Source: JAFGLZ01 sp964622545 (GTDB taxonomy: Bacteria > Planctomycetota > Phycisphaerae > UBA1845 > JAFGLZ01). Taken from it: DNA of 64,000 bases. A model generated the notes under the pieces. That model did not search any database. It was not told the DNA's origin and saw only the letters and a program-made list of their open reading frames with translations. Positions 27,095 through 36,452 of the stretch are shown here, piece by piece. The translations under genes and the position numbers were made by a program. Location: the NCBI GenBank assembly GCA_964622545.1, contig CAZUQM010000008.1:154735-218734 (forward strand). Reading direction: 5' to 3'. Positions within the stretch are counted from its first letter, which is position 1; each line of letters opens with the position of its first letter.

Positions 27095-29124
27095 TGCGCT
27101 TCCTTCTTCGCAGCCATTCGGAAGTCCAGGTGCGGCGGCGGCGTCAGCTCGTCCCGGACCCGCTGGATCAGGGCGTCATCGAACGCGACGCCCTGCTCGG
27201 CGGCCAGCCTCTTGGCCCGGCAGGCGTACCAGAGGTCGGTCAGCAAGACCTCGCCCTCGCGGACCGTGACCAACTCGAAATGACCCGCCAGCATCGCCTC
27301 GGCGCGGTCGAGGTCGTCCAGCTCGAGGCAGGCCCAGACCTCCAAGGCACGTATGCGGCCGTCATCGCCAACGCGCTGCGGCAATACGCCGATCACGTCG
27401 AGCATCTGCTCAGGCCGGCCGGCGTCGCGCAAGAGCGTCAGGCATTCGACCGCCAGGGGCTTCAGATCCGGCTGCATCCCAAGGGCACGGACCGCCAGAT
27501 CGGCGGCCTCGTTCCTGCGGTCTTGCCGCGCCCGCAGCACGGCCAGGTTGCGAAGTCCCCACGCCGACGGTGCCCGTTCGAGCGATCGCTGCCAGGCCTC
27601 GTCGGCGGCGTCGAGGTCGCCGTCATGGTAGGCCATCACCCCCAGATGGAGCCAGGCCAGCCCGTGATCGCTTCGTCCCGCCTCGACGGAGGCTCGCAAT
27701 CTCTCCCGCCAGGCCTCTTGCACCATCCACGCGCCCGGCGGCTCATCCGGCGGACGCTCCGGGAATACGCCGTCGTGGAGCAGCCGGAGCCACGGCTCTT
27801 GATCCTGGCCCGTGGGCCCCTCGGCGAACGGCCTGGCCTCTGTCGATAGAGGCGCCAGACCCTCGGCGATGCGACGCTCGTTCTCGAGCGCACCCCAGCC
27901 GGACCCGGTCTGGATGAGAACGTCCACGTCCCTGGCGGCGGCCTGGCTGTCGGTCAGCTCCTGCTCGAGCGCGTCGTCGGGTATCGTTGCCTCGATGGCC
28001 CGCTCGCCCACGGACCATGCGGCCGGCCAATCCGCGCCGTGGGCGGCGGCGGGGTCGACCTCCAGCAGGCCGTAGGCCTCGAGCCACGTCCATTCGGCCC
28101 CGGCCGGCATGGGGGTCGTATGCGATTGCGTCCACGACAGGCCGGCCTGGAGCTCGATGTAGGGGTGTCCGGGCTCGGTCAGAAAGTCCTGCCAGCGGCG
28201 CCCGCCGGGACCCATGCCCCACACGAAGAGCTTCCGGCCGATGAGCCGCGCGGTGGACGTCTGGAAGAGGCCCGCCCCGTGGCGGTCTACGGCGGCGATC
28301 CAGCGGCGGCGACCGTCGGGAATACGGTAGAAGAAGTCGCCGGAGGTGGGCGCGTTGGTGGCATAGGTCACGTCCCTGCCTTCGTGCAGGGGGATCGGGA
28401 CCTGGTGCAGACAACCCTTGTAGCCGTGCTTGTAGGCGCGGTCGGCGGGGACGAGCACACGCACGTCCGGCGCCTCGGGCACGGCGATGTTCGACCACCA
28501 GTACATGGGCACGTCGCGGTCGGTCGGGTTGATCAGTCGGACGCGGACGAACAGCACCGGCCAGGCGAGGGGCAGCCACGTGTCGATCTGGAAGACCACC
28601 CCACGGAATCGGTCGAACTCGAAGAGCCGCAGTGCCGGCTCGCCGTCCGGACGCGTGACGGCCGCGGCGAAGATCGGTGAGCACGTGTGCGTCGCGTGGC
28701 CCCGCACCGACACGTTCCACTCGACACCGCCGCTGATCCAGGCGTTGCGGATGGCCAGGTTGGCCGGCTGAATGACCGGGTTGACGTAGAGCAGCTCCCT
28801 CCCCGACGGCTTGTGCACCAGCGACCACAATCGGCCTCCGTATTCGAGGAGGAACGTCGCCCGCAAGACGTCGTTCTCGAGCACCGCGACCCGTTGGTCC
28901 ATGGGCGTGCGGACGCGATCGTAGCCGTCGAGAAGCCGGTACGGTAGATAGCTTCGCACCGTGCCCTCATGCAGGCCCGCGCGGTCGACCCGCGGGATCG
29001 ACTCGTCGGCCTCGGCCTCGACCTCGTGCCCGAAGGCCGGTTCCAACGGCGGCAGCGGGTTTTTCTCGCCCAGACCCGCCGTGGGGATCGACCAGGTGGT
29101 CAACGACAGACTGCTTGCGCTCAT
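27091..29124 (-). CDS. DUF5107-type protein with TPR region, cytoplasmic
   Basis: 677 residues without a signal peptide. Residues about 60-380 look like DUF5107, a galactose-mutarotase-like beta-sandwich domain (LENDVLRATFLLEYGGRLWSL, YWWSNIAVPE, GHPYIELQAG). The C-terminal part (about 480-640) has TPR-like helices (LGVMAYHDGDLDAADEAWQ, LRNLAVLRARQDRRNEAA). In other bacteria DUF5107-TPR proteins sit in glycan utilisation loci and may process or sense sugars. Here it is first of a three-gene operon with two exported proteins, a cytoplasmic component serving imported products being a sensible guess. Weak ribosome-binding site. Confidence 0.82.
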   Translation of the reverse strand: MSASSLSLTTWSIPTAGLGEKNPLPPLEPAFGHEVEAEADESIPRVDRAGLHEGTVRSYLPYRLLDGYDRVRTPMDQRVAVLENDVLRATFLLEYGGRLWSLVHKPSGRELLYVNPVIQPANLAIRNAWISGGVEWNVSVRGHATHTCSPIFAAAVTRPDGEPALRLFEFDRFRGVVFQIDTWLPLAWPVLFVRVRLINPTDRDVPMYWWSNIAVPEAPDVRVLVPADRAYKHGYKGCLHQVPIPLHEGRDVTYATNAPTSGDFFYRIPDGRRRWIAAVDRHGAGLFQTSTARLIGRKLFVWGMGPGGRRWQDFLTEPGHPYIELQAGLSWTQSHTTPMPAGAEWTWLEAYGLLEVDPAAAHGADWPAAWSVGERAIEATIPDDALEQELTDSQAAARDVDVLIQTGSGWGALENERRIAEGLAPLSTEARPFAEGPTGQDQEPWLRLLHDGVFPERPPDEPPGAWMVQEAWRERLRASVEAGRSDHGLAWLHLGVMAYHDGDLDAADEAWQRSLERAPSAWGLRNLAVLRARQDRRNEAADLAVRALGMQPDLKPLAVECLTLLRDAGRPEQMLDVIGVLPQRVGDDGRIRALEVWACLELDDLDRAEAMLAGHFELVTVREGEVLLTDLWYACRAKRLAAEQGVAFDDALIQRVRDELTPPPHLDFRMAAKKEAQ

Positions 29125-29409
29125 ACGTCTTTCGGTCCCCAGGTGGACGCCTCGATTGATGGACGCCCCTTCTACTCGATCGTGTCGGCCGCGTCATCCC
29201 CCACGGCCGGAGCGACGTCCGACCCGGGGTTCGTTCGCGGCTTCGACCAACAGCGGTTAGACTACGCGTCCACGGGTACGGGCCCGAGCGGGCCTGGGCG
29301 TGACCTGCTCCCCGTGGACCGTTCCCAGTCAGGGCGACTGGGCTCCATGGTCCCTAGGGGGGTCGAGGTTGACGCCAACCGGCCTTGGATGCCAGAGGGA
29401 AGGACCGCC

Positions 29410-30579
29410 ATGAAGATCACGGAGATCGCATGCCACGTCGTCGTCGTGCCGGACGTCGCCGAGGACGCGTGCAGCAGCGCCCAAGACGACATCATCGTGG
29501 TCATCCATACCGACGAGGGGCTGACGGGGGTGGGCGAGACTGACACCAATCCGTGGGTCGCCAAGGCGATGATCCAGGCCAAAGGGACGCACTGCATGGC
29601 CCGCTGCCTGAGCGACCTGCTGGTGGGCGAGAATCCGCTTCAGGTCGAGGCCCTGTGGGACAAGCTGTACGTTCAGAGCGCCATGACGGGCCGCCGGGGC
29701 CTGGGCATCTGTGCGATCGGCGCCCTCGACATGGCCCTGTGGGACCTTCGCGGCAAGGCCCTGGGGGTGCCGTGCTGGCAGCTCCTGGGCGGGGCCAAGC
29801 AGCCGCATATCGTCCCGTACGCATCGCTGTTGCCCGACGGCGACACGATCGAGGCGTATCAGCGGAACCTCGTCGAGCGAGCGGTCCAAGCCAAGCAGGC
29901 CGGCTTCCGGGCGGCCAAGATGGAGGTCTGCCTCCGCGGTCCTTACAGCCACAACGGCCTGCAAGAGAGCGACGCCACGATCGTCGAGACCGTCGCGGCC
30001 TGCCGCGAGGCCGTCGGACCCGAGATGACGATGATGGTCGACGTCGTCTACGGTTGGCCGGACGCCAAACAGGCCCTGGCGGCGTGCCGGCTGCTCGAGC
30101 CGTACGACCTGTTCTTCCTCGAGACGCCGCTGCCCGTGGACGACGTCTCGGGCCACGCGTTCCTGGCCGAGCACACCCCGATCCGCATCGCCTCGGGCGA
30201 GTGGCTCACCACGCGGCATGAGTTCATCGACCTGCTCGATCGCGGACGTGTCGACGTCGCCCAGCCCGACATCGGCCGCGTGGGCGGCCTGACCGAGGCC
30301 CGACGGGTTGCCGAGCTGGCGGGCGATCGAGGACGGCTGATGGTGCCGCATTGCTGGAAGACAGGCATCGGCATCGCGGCCTCGGCGCATCTGGCGGCCG
30401 CGACTGCGCACTGCCCGTTCATCGAGTACCTGCCTGCGGACCTATGTGATTCAGCGCTGCGGCGCGAGATCGCCGACGAGGGCCTGACCATGACCGACGG
30501 CGTGCTCGCCCTGCCGGACAAGCCCGGTCTGGGGGTCGAGGTCGCCATGGACGCGATCGAGCGTTATCGCGACGGGTGA
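29410..30579 (+). CDS. Mandelate racemase/enolase-superfamily sugar-acid dehydratase
   Basis: 389 residues, cytoplasmic. ATG 29410 matches the family's N-terminus (MKITEIACH); the frame stays open upstream but without coding character. The capping domain is followed by the barrel with K170-M-E172 (KxE variant of the KxK base), metal ligands Asp211, Glu238 and Glu264, and the Asp287/His314 dyad (QPDIGRVGG and PHCWK). The His/Asp dyad places it in the mandelate-racemase subgroup, most of whose members dehydrate acid sugars such as rhamnonate, galactonate or fuconate. Given the rhamnosidase in this region an aldonate from a deoxysugar is plausible but not proved. Confidence 0.9.
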   Translation: MKITEIACHVVVVPDVAEDACSSAQDDIIVVIHTDEGLTGVGETDTNPWVAKAMIQAKGTHCMARCLSDLLVGENPLQVEALWDKLYVQSAMTGRRGLGICAIGALDMALWDLRGKALGVPCWQLLGGAKQPHIVPYASLLPDGDTIEAYQRNLVERAVQAKQAGFRAAKMEVCLRGPYSHNGLQESDATIVETVAACREAVGPEMTMMVDVVYGWPDAKQALAACRLLEPYDLFFLETPLPVDDVSGHAFLAEHTPIRIASGEWLTTRHEFIDLLDRGRVDVAQPDIGRVGGLTEARRVAELAGDRGRLMVPHCWKTGIGIAASAHLAAATAHCPFIEYLPADLCDSALRREIADEGLTMTDGVLALPDKPGLGVEVAMDAIERYRDG

Positions 30580-30678
30580 GAGCGAGGCCGCCTAACACCC
30601 GCACGGTCCAGCGCGGTAGGATAGCGGCGGCCAGCCGGCTTCATTCATCGCGAGCCTGATGGACTGGAGACAACCGCC

Positions 30679-30978
30679 ATGCATGTCATCATGGATCTGT
30701 GCATCGTGCCGCTCGGCGTCGGGGTGTCCGTCTCGAAGTACGTGGTCGCGTGCGAGCGGGTCCTCGAACAGGCCGGCCTGAGCTACGCGCTGCACGCCTA
30801 CGGCACCAATGTCGAGGGCGAGTGGGACGCGGTCTTCGAGGCGGTCAAGCGATGTCACGAGGTCGTCCACGAGATGGGCGCCCCGCGGATCAGCACCACC
30901 ATCAAGTGCGGCACGCGGACCGATCGCGATCAGACGATGCAGGACAAAATCCGCAGCGTCGAGGAGAAGCTCCAGTAG
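30679..30978 (+). CDS. MTH1187/YkoF-like thiamine-binding protein (UPF0045)
   Basis: 99 residues, cytoplasmic. It has the whole length and conserved blocks of the small ferredoxin-like UPF0045 family: VIMDLCIVPLGVGVSVSKYV at the start, YALHAYGTNVEGEWD in the middle and RISTTIKCGTRTD near the end. Members bind thiamine or its pyrimidine moiety as dimers or tetramers; the physiological role is vague. It stands 99 bp after the dehydratase and 77 bp before the NagA-like gene on the same strand, perhaps one operon. Confidence 0.88.
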   Translation: MHVIMDLCIVPLGVGVSVSKYVVACERVLEQAGLSYALHAYGTNVEGEWDAVFEAVKRCHEVVHEMGAPRISTTIKCGTRTDRDQTMQDKIRSVEEKLQ

Positions 30979-31055
30979 GCGTCTGTGATGCGTAGGCCAC
31001 CGGCCCGGGCCTGCAAGCGCGAAGCCGGTTCCCTTACACTTGCCGAGATCGGCGC

Positions 31056-32246
31056 ATGTCCGCTCACGTCCTGAACAACGCACGCCTCTGGATCGGCGAC
31101 GGCACGAGCTACCGCGGCCACCTCGTCCTCGACGGGGATACGATCGCCGAGGTCGCGCCGGGGGTCTACCTGGGTGACCTGCCGGCGGAGGACCTCGGCG
31201 GCGCGGCCGTGTCGCCGGGGTTGATCGACTTGATGGTCCTCGGCGGGTTCGACCTGAGCATCCTCCGCGACGACCCCGGCGAGATCGCCCGGCGCTACGT
31301 CCGCCTGGGCGTCACGTCGGTGCAGTTCTGCAGCGGCACACTGCCCTGGCAGGCCATGGTGGCGATCTGCGACAAGATCCGCCCGGCCCAGGCCGAAGAC
31401 CGGCCCGACGCCTCACGCATCCTCGGACTGTACCTCGAGGGACCGTTTCAGCAGCCGGACCTGACGGGGGCGAGCCTGGCGATGCATGCGCTCCAGCCCA
31501 CGCCGAGCGCGGTGCAACGTCTGCTCGACGACCTCGGGCCGGCCGTGACCATGGTCAACGTGGCGCCGAGTTGGGCGGGCGCTCCGGCCGCGGTGCGTCG
31601 TCTTCGGCAGGCGGGCAAGGTCGTCTCGATGGCCCACTCGAACGCGTCGGCCGCCGAGGTCCTCGACTGCATCGCCGCCGGGACGACGGTGCTGGGGCAT
31701 TGCTGGGACAACAACAGCGGCCGGATCGGCGATTCAGGCGTCCAGCAGCCTACGCTGGAGCACGTGGCGCTGATCGATCATCGCATTCAGGCCATCCACC
31801 TGATCAGCGACGGTGTGCACGTCGATCCGCTACTGGTCAAGCTGATCCTCCGGTGCCGCGGGGTCGAGGCGGTCTGTCTGGTGACCGACGCCGTGATCCG
31901 CGCCGGTTGCCCGGACGGGCCCTACGAGTGGGACGACGGCCGGCGGTTCACCAAGGAGGGCGGGGTGGGCAGGACCGACAGCGGCTGGCTGGCCGGCAGC
32001 GCGCTGCTGCTGCCCGATCAGCTCCGTAACTTCGTCGGGATGACCGGGCTTCGGCCCGAACTGGCGGTGCGGACCGTGACGTACAATCCGGCACGGTCGC
32101 TGGGCTTGTCCGATCGGATGGGCCGCCTCGTTGCGGGGTGTGCGGCCGACCTGGTGTTGTGGGACGATGGGCTTCGCGTGCGTCGCGTCTGGCGCGGCGG
32201 GCGGGAGCTGGCCGACGTATCGGACTACGGCGAGGTCGTCGGCTAA
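31056..32246 (+). CDS. NagA-like N-acetylglucosamine-6-phosphate deacetylase (mononuclear type)
   Basis: 396 residues of the amidohydrolase superfamily. The usual HxH after the first strand is absent (PGLIDLMVLGG), which is also true of E. coli NagA, a single-metal enzyme. The remaining ligands are present: Glu128 in YLEGP, His194 in MAHSN and His215 in LGHCW, nearly the same numbering as E131/H195/H216 of E. coli; Asp278 in VTDA would be catalytic. It should deacetylate GlcNAc-6-P or a similar amino-sugar phosphate. The LGHCWDN motif deviates from the common THLFNAM. Its stop overlaps tail-to-tail with the AGE epimerase gene by three bases. Confidence 0.82.
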   Translation: MSAHVLNNARLWIGDGTSYRGHLVLDGDTIAEVAPGVYLGDLPAEDLGGAAVSPGLIDLMVLGGFDLSILRDDPGEIARRYVRLGVTSVQFCSGTLPWQAMVAICDKIRPAQAEDRPDASRILGLYLEGPFQQPDLTGASLAMHALQPTPSAVQRLLDDLGPAVTMVNVAPSWAGAPAAVRRLRQAGKVVSMAHSNASAAEVLDCIAAGTTVLGHCWDNNSGRIGDSGVQQPTLEHVALIDHRIQAIHLISDGVHVDPLLVKLILRCRGVEAVCLVTDAVIRAGCPDGPYEWDDGRRFTKEGGVGRTDSGWLAGSALLLPDQLRNFVGMTGLRPELAVRTVTYNPARSLGLSDRMGRLVAGCAADLVLWDDGLRVRRVWRGGRELADVSDYGEVVG

Positions 32247-33448
32247 GGTGCCCCCTCGGCGTCTTCGCCGAACAGGCACAGGGCCTCCAGTTCGCGCCAG
32301 CAGACATACAGGCCACGCGGCACGTGGAAGCAGCCCTTCCACTTTCCGCCCTTCAGGTCGAGCAATCGCTCGCCGCGACGGGTCATGTAGCCGAACCACT
32401 CACCGTAGTCGGGATCGGCGAAGTGACTCCACGCGTAGTCGTGCACGTGCTCGAACCAGGCCCATACGTCGCGGCGCCCCGTGAGGCCGTAGGCCATGAG
32501 GAGCGCCACGAGGGCCTCGATGTGGACCCACCAGAGCTTCTGGTCCCACTCGAGTTGCTGCGGCGGCTTGTCGTCGGCGTCCAGGAAGTAGAAGAGACCG
32601 CGCCACTCTGCGTCCCAGCCGCGCTCCAGCAGTCGCACCAGCGTCTCGACCGCCTCCTCGATCAGGTGTCGATCGTTCTGCCGGCGGGCGATGTCCATCA
32701 CGAACCACATGGCTTCGATGCCGTGGCCCGGACAGGTCAGGCGTCCGTCGAAGCTGTCGATCCGTGAGCCGTCGAGCGCGACGTGCTCGTAGATGATGCC
32801 GCGCTGCGGGTCGCGAAAGGTGTTCATGATCTCGTCGATGCACGACGCCACGACCCGTTGGATCTCGTCGGGGTCGAGCAACCATTCGAGCTCCAGGACG
32901 AGATTGGACAGGATCATCGGCAGGTCGAAGGATTTCATCGGCCGCGTGCCCGGGACGATCTTGTTGTAGATGCCCTTGGGGTTCTCGCGGCGCGCCAGGA
33001 TGTTGCGATAGGTCCGCAGCGCGACGTCGCGGGCGTGCTCGTCGCCGGCGGCCAGGGCGTACTGGCTCAGGCCCATCGCGGCGAAGCAGTCGGAGAAGAG
33101 GCTGTACGGCTGGACGAGCGGACGGCCATGCCGGTCGAGGGCGAAGTACCAGTTGCCGTCGTCGTCCATGCCGTGCTCGAGGAGGAAGCAGGTCCCGTGA
33201 CGGGCCGTCTCGAGCCATTCCTCGCGCTGCTCGAGCCGGTTGACGAGCATCGCGTAGGTCCAGATCTGCCGGGCCTGGAGCCAGACGAACTTGTCGGTGT
33301 CGAAGACGTCGCCGAACCGACCCAGACAGGTGACATACCCGCCGCACTCCTGATCGATCGAGTGCTCCTGCCAGAAGGGCATGACGTTGGTCAGGAGGGC
33401 GTCGCGGTACTGGGTTTCGAGGGCGCGCAGCGTTTCCTTCGAGGTCAT
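32243..33448 (-). CDS. AGE-family epimerase/isomerase (N-acylglucosamine 2-epimerase-like)
   Basis: 401 residues, the normal family length, no signal peptide. The alpha/alpha barrel shows conserved family blocks: GGYVTCL, the histidine in CPGHGIEAMW, WWVHIEALVAL and the C-terminal KGCFHVPRGLY. Members interconvert GlcNAc/ManNAc, mannose/fructose or cellobiose/glucosylmannose. Next to a NagA-like gene an amino-sugar epimerase is attractive. It follows the Gfo/Idh/MocA gene by 31 bp on the same strand, likely one operon. Confidence 0.88.
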   Translation of the reverse strand: MTSKETLRALETQYRDALLTNVMPFWQEHSIDQECGGYVTCLGRFGDVFDTDKFVWLQARQIWTYAMLVNRLEQREEWLETARHGTCFLLEHGMDDDGNWYFALDRHGRPLVQPYSLFSDCFAAMGLSQYALAAGDEHARDVALRTYRNILARRENPKGIYNKIVPGTRPMKSFDLPMILSNLVLELEWLLDPDEIQRVVASCIDEIMNTFRDPQRGIIYEHVALDGSRIDSFDGRLTCPGHGIEAMWFVMDIARRQNDRHLIEEAVETLVRLLERGWDAEWRGLFYFLDADDKPPQQLEWDQKLWWVHIEALVALLMAYGLTGRRDVWAWFEHVHDYAWSHFADPDYGEWFGYMTRRGERLLDLKGGKWKGCFHVPRGLYVCWRELEALCLFGEDAEGAP

Positions 33449-33479
33449 CGGTGACGGTCTCCTGGTCGTTGCCGCGTGC

Positions 33480-34847
33480 TCACAGGGTCCAGCCCGCCCG
33501 GTATTCGCGACGGATGCGGGCGTCGGCCTCGGGGCAGTTGGTGATCTTGCCGGCCGCGGCGTCCCATGCGACCTGCTTGCCCGCGAACGTGGCGATGTTG
33601 CCGAGCAGGATCGTTTCGGTCAGCGGTCCGGCGTAGCCGAAGTGGCTCATCGGTCGGGGCCCGCCCTTGCAGGCGCGGACCCACTCCTGATGGTGCCCGG
33701 GTGAGCGCGGCAGCGTCGGGTCGGGCGGCGTCCAGTCCTGGAACCTCTCCTTCGGCAAGAGCATCCACGTGCCGCCGTAGTTGTGCGGCGAGTACCAGGT
33801 TCCCTTCTCGCCGATCATGACGCAACCACTGGGCGCGAGCTTCTCGCCGTGGATCAACGCCATAAGCTTCCTGTAGACCTTGGCCGGCTTCATCGCCCCG
33901 CCGTCGTACCAGGTCCACGTCACGGGGGGCTGCTGGCCGCGGGCCGGAAAGGCGTAGCGGATGATGCTCCACGTGGGGAAGCTGTCCTTCGAGAAGCCGG
34001 AGTTCTCCGACTCGATCGTGGTCGGCGCCGTCAGGTCGAGCGCCATGTAGGGCAGGTTGGCGGTGTGGCAGCCCATGTCGCCGAGGGCGCCGGTGCCGAA
34101 GTCCCACCAGCCCCGCCAGAAGAAGGGATGGTATTTGCCGCTCTTGTAGGGGCGCTGCGGGGCGGTGCCCAGCCAGAGGTCCCACGCGAGGTGTTCCGGA
34201 GGCGTGTCACCGTCTTTCGGCGTCGGCTGGCCCTGCGGCCAGACCGGGCGATCGGTCCAGACGTGCACCTCGCGGACGTCGCCGATGACGCCGGAGCGGA
34301 TCGCCTCGACGCCGGCGCGGAAGGTGGCGTTCGACGTGCCCTGGTTGCCCATCTGCGTGACGACACCGGCCTGTTGAGCCGCCTTGGTCAGCTCACGCAC
34401 CTCGTGGATGTCGTGGGCGAGGGGCTTCTCGCAGTAGACGTGCTTGCCGAGCTTGATCGCCTGCATGGCCGCCACGGCGTGCATGTGGTCGGGGGTGCTG
34501 ACGACGACGCCGTCGATCTGGTTGTGGAGCTTGTCGAACATCACTCGGAAGTCGCGGAAGGCCTTGGCCTTTGGGAACTGCTCGAAGGCCTTTTCCGGCC
34601 ACTTGCGATCGACGTCACAGAGGGCGACGACGTTCTCGCCACTGAGGGATCTCAGGTTGGAATACCCTCGACCGCCCACGCCGATGAACGCGAGGTTGAG
34701 CCGGTCCTTGGGCGGTCGCCTGGCCGCCTTCGGCTTGATCTTTTGGGCCTCCTCGGCGCCGGATGAGGTGGCGGACGCGCCGAGGCCGACCCCGGCGGCG
34801 CCGACGGCCGTCTTGAGGAACTCCCTGCGTGAGGTGGTCTTGGGCAT
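33480..34847 (-). CDS. Gfo/Idh/MocA-family oxidoreductase, Tat-exported
   Basis: 455 residues; ATG 34847 has AGGAG eight bases upstream. The signal TTSRREFLKTAVGAAG is of the twin-arginine type. The Rossmann motif FIGVGGRGYSN (about 54-64) and the intact EKP motif (Glu140-Lys141-Pro142 in GKHVYCEKP) support a functional NAD-dependent sugar dehydrogenase or a glycosidase acting through redox chemistry. The substrate domain contains WDFGTGALGDMGCHT, where the Asp/His pair near the nicotinamide is found. It is a close paralogue of the gene at 35034 and is separated from it by a terminator. The AGE gene lies downstream. Confidence 0.92.
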   Translation of the reverse strand: MPKTTSRREFLKTAVGAAGVGLGASATSSGAEEAQKIKPKAARRPPKDRLNLAFIGVGGRGYSNLRSLSGENVVALCDVDRKWPEKAFEQFPKAKAFRDFRVMFDKLHNQIDGVVVSTPDHMHAVAAMQAIKLGKHVYCEKPLAHDIHEVRELTKAAQQAGVVTQMGNQGTSNATFRAGVEAIRSGVIGDVREVHVWTDRPVWPQGQPTPKDGDTPPEHLAWDLWLGTAPQRPYKSGKYHPFFWRGWWDFGTGALGDMGCHTANLPYMALDLTAPTTIESENSGFSKDSFPTWSIIRYAFPARGQQPPVTWTWYDGGAMKPAKVYRKLMALIHGEKLAPSGCVMIGEKGTWYSPHNYGGTWMLLPKERFQDWTPPDPTLPRSPGHHQEWVRACKGGPRPMSHFGYAGPLTETILLGNIATFAGKQVAWDAAAGKITNCPEADARIRREYRAGWTL

Positions 34848-34962
34848 GGCTGGTCTCCTGGGTTTGCGTCGCCATCGTAGCCACCCCCCCAAGCCCAGGC
34901 CAGCGGATAGATGTCGGAACCTGTGAGCGATCGTCGGGCGGTCTCGCGGAACCGGGCGAGCC

Positions 34963-35007
34963 CTGGAAAGGAAAACGGGCCAGGGATCGCGGTGATCCCC
35001 GGCCCGT
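34963..35007 (-). terminator. Rho-independent terminator after the Gfo/Idh/MocA gene at 35034
   Basis: ACGGGCC (34975-34981) pairs with GGCCCGT (35001-35007) and GGGATC (34983-34988) with GATCCC (34994-34999); one A-C mismatch separates the two stems and the loop is five bases. On the minus strand the hairpin is followed by TTTCCTTTCC. It starts 26 bp after the stop at 35034 and insulates the next Gfo/Idh/MocA gene, which then needs its own promoter. Confidence 0.82.
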
Positions 35008-35033
35008 GGTGATGCTTCGAGACGGCTGGACGA

Positions 35034-36452
35034 CTAGAGCTGCTCCCAACCCATGCGGTAGTCGCGTCGGATGAGGGCGTCGCCCTCGGGGCTGTTCGTG
35101 ATCTTGCACTTGGGACCGTCGAACAGGATCGTCTTGCCGGTGTACATGGCGATGTTGCCGAGCAGCAGGGTCTCGGTCAGGGCGCCGCCGTAGCCGAAGT
35201 TCGAGACGGCGGGCTTGCTCGGGTCCTTGCAGGCCCGAATCCATTCGTCGGTCTGGTGCTGATCGATGTTGCCCTTGCCCCAACGTTCCATCTTGGGTGC
35301 CGGCGGCTTGTAGTCGGCGTACTTGGCCTTGGGCAGCAGGACGGCCTCGGCGCCGTAATCGCTGGGGCTGTAGAGCTTGCCCTTGTCGCCGATGACGACC
35401 AGGCCGCTGCCGGCGTACTTCTCGCCCTCGATCAGGCCCTTGAGGCGATCGTGGACCCACTGCGGCTTGTCCTTGCCGCCGTCGTACCAGGTCCACTTGA
35501 GCGGCGGCATCTTGCCGCGGGCGGGGAAGTCGATGGTGATCACGCTCCAGGTCGGGAAGCTGTCCTTGCTGAAGCCGCTGTTCTCGGCGCTGGCTCGCGA
35601 CGGGTGGCCGAGCTTGAGGGCCATGAAGGCCATGTTGGCCGTGTGGCAGCCCATGTCGCCGAGGGCGCCGGTGCCGAAGTCCCACCAGCCGCGCCACGAG
35701 AACGGGTGATACGCCTTCTCCTTGTAGGGCCGCATGGGGGCGGTGCCGACGAAGAGGTTCCACTTGACGTGCGGCGGGATCGCGTCGCTGCCCTTGGGCG
35801 TGGGCTGGCCCTGCGGCCAGACCGGGCGATTCGTCCAGATGTGCAGCTCGCGGACGTCGCCGAGCGCGCCGGACTGGATGATCTCCACGTTGGTGCGGAA
35901 GCCGTCGTGGGCCGTGCCCTGGTTGCCCATCTGCGTGGCGACGTTGTGCCGCTTGGCGACCTCGGCCATGAGCCGGGCCTCGTAAACGTCATGGGTCAGC
36001 GGCTTCTGGCAGTAGCAGTGCTTGCCCATGCGCATGGCGGGCACACAGATCGGGGCGTGCATGTGGTCGGGCGTGCTGCAGGTGATCGCGTCGATCTCGT
36101 TGATCATCGTGTCGTACATGACGCGATAGTCGTGGAACTTTTTGGCCTTAGGGAACCGCTTGACGGCGCCCTTGGCCCGCTCGAAGTCGATGTCGCACAG
36201 CGCGACGACGTTCTCCTTGCTGCACTTGCCGATGTCGCTGCCGCCCTTGCCGCCACAGCCGATGCCGGCGACGTTGAGCTTCTCGTTCTTCTTGTACGTG
36301 CCCTGGGCCGTACCCTTCTTGACGTGCAGCTGACCGGGCCCCGTGCCGGTCTTCTGATCGGCACATCCGGCCATGCCGGCAAACCAGAAGCCCGCACCCG
36401 CGACGGCCGTGTCTCGCATGAAGACACGACGTGTTGTTTTCTTACGGCTCAT
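35034..36452 (-). CDS. Gfo/Idh/MocA-family oxidoreductase, Tat-type lipoprotein
   Basis: 472 residues; ATG 36452 has GGAG eight bases upstream. KKTTRRVFMRDTAVAG is a twin-arginine signal that ends in M-A-G-C (Cys30), so the protein is probably a lipid-anchored Tat substrate. Rossmann motif GIGCGGKGGSD; the EKP motif is a QKP variant (GKHCYCQKP) that keeps the lysine. The block WDFGTGALGDMGCHT is shared with the paralogue at 33480. It should oxidise or otherwise act on a sugar at the cell surface. Upstream lies a promoter-like site with a leader of about 190 bases. Confidence 0.9.
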   Translation of the reverse strand: MSRKKTTRRVFMRDTAVAGAGFWFAGMAGCADQKTGTGPGQLHVKKGTAQGTYKKNEKLNVAGIGCGGKGGSDIGKCSKENVVALCDIDFERAKGAVKRFPKAKKFHDYRVMYDTMINEIDAITCSTPDHMHAPICVPAMRMGKHCYCQKPLTHDVYEARLMAEVAKRHNVATQMGNQGTAHDGFRTNVEIIQSGALGDVRELHIWTNRPVWPQGQPTPKGSDAIPPHVKWNLFVGTAPMRPYKEKAYHPFSWRGWWDFGTGALGDMGCHTANMAFMALKLGHPSRASAENSGFSKDSFPTWSVITIDFPARGKMPPLKWTWYDGGKDKPQWVHDRLKGLIEGEKYAGSGLVVIGDKGKLYSPSDYGAEAVLLPKAKYADYKPPAPKMERWGKGNIDQHQTDEWIRACKDPSKPAVSNFGYGGALTETLLLGNIAMYTGKTILFDGPKCKITNSPEGDALIRRDYRMGWEQL

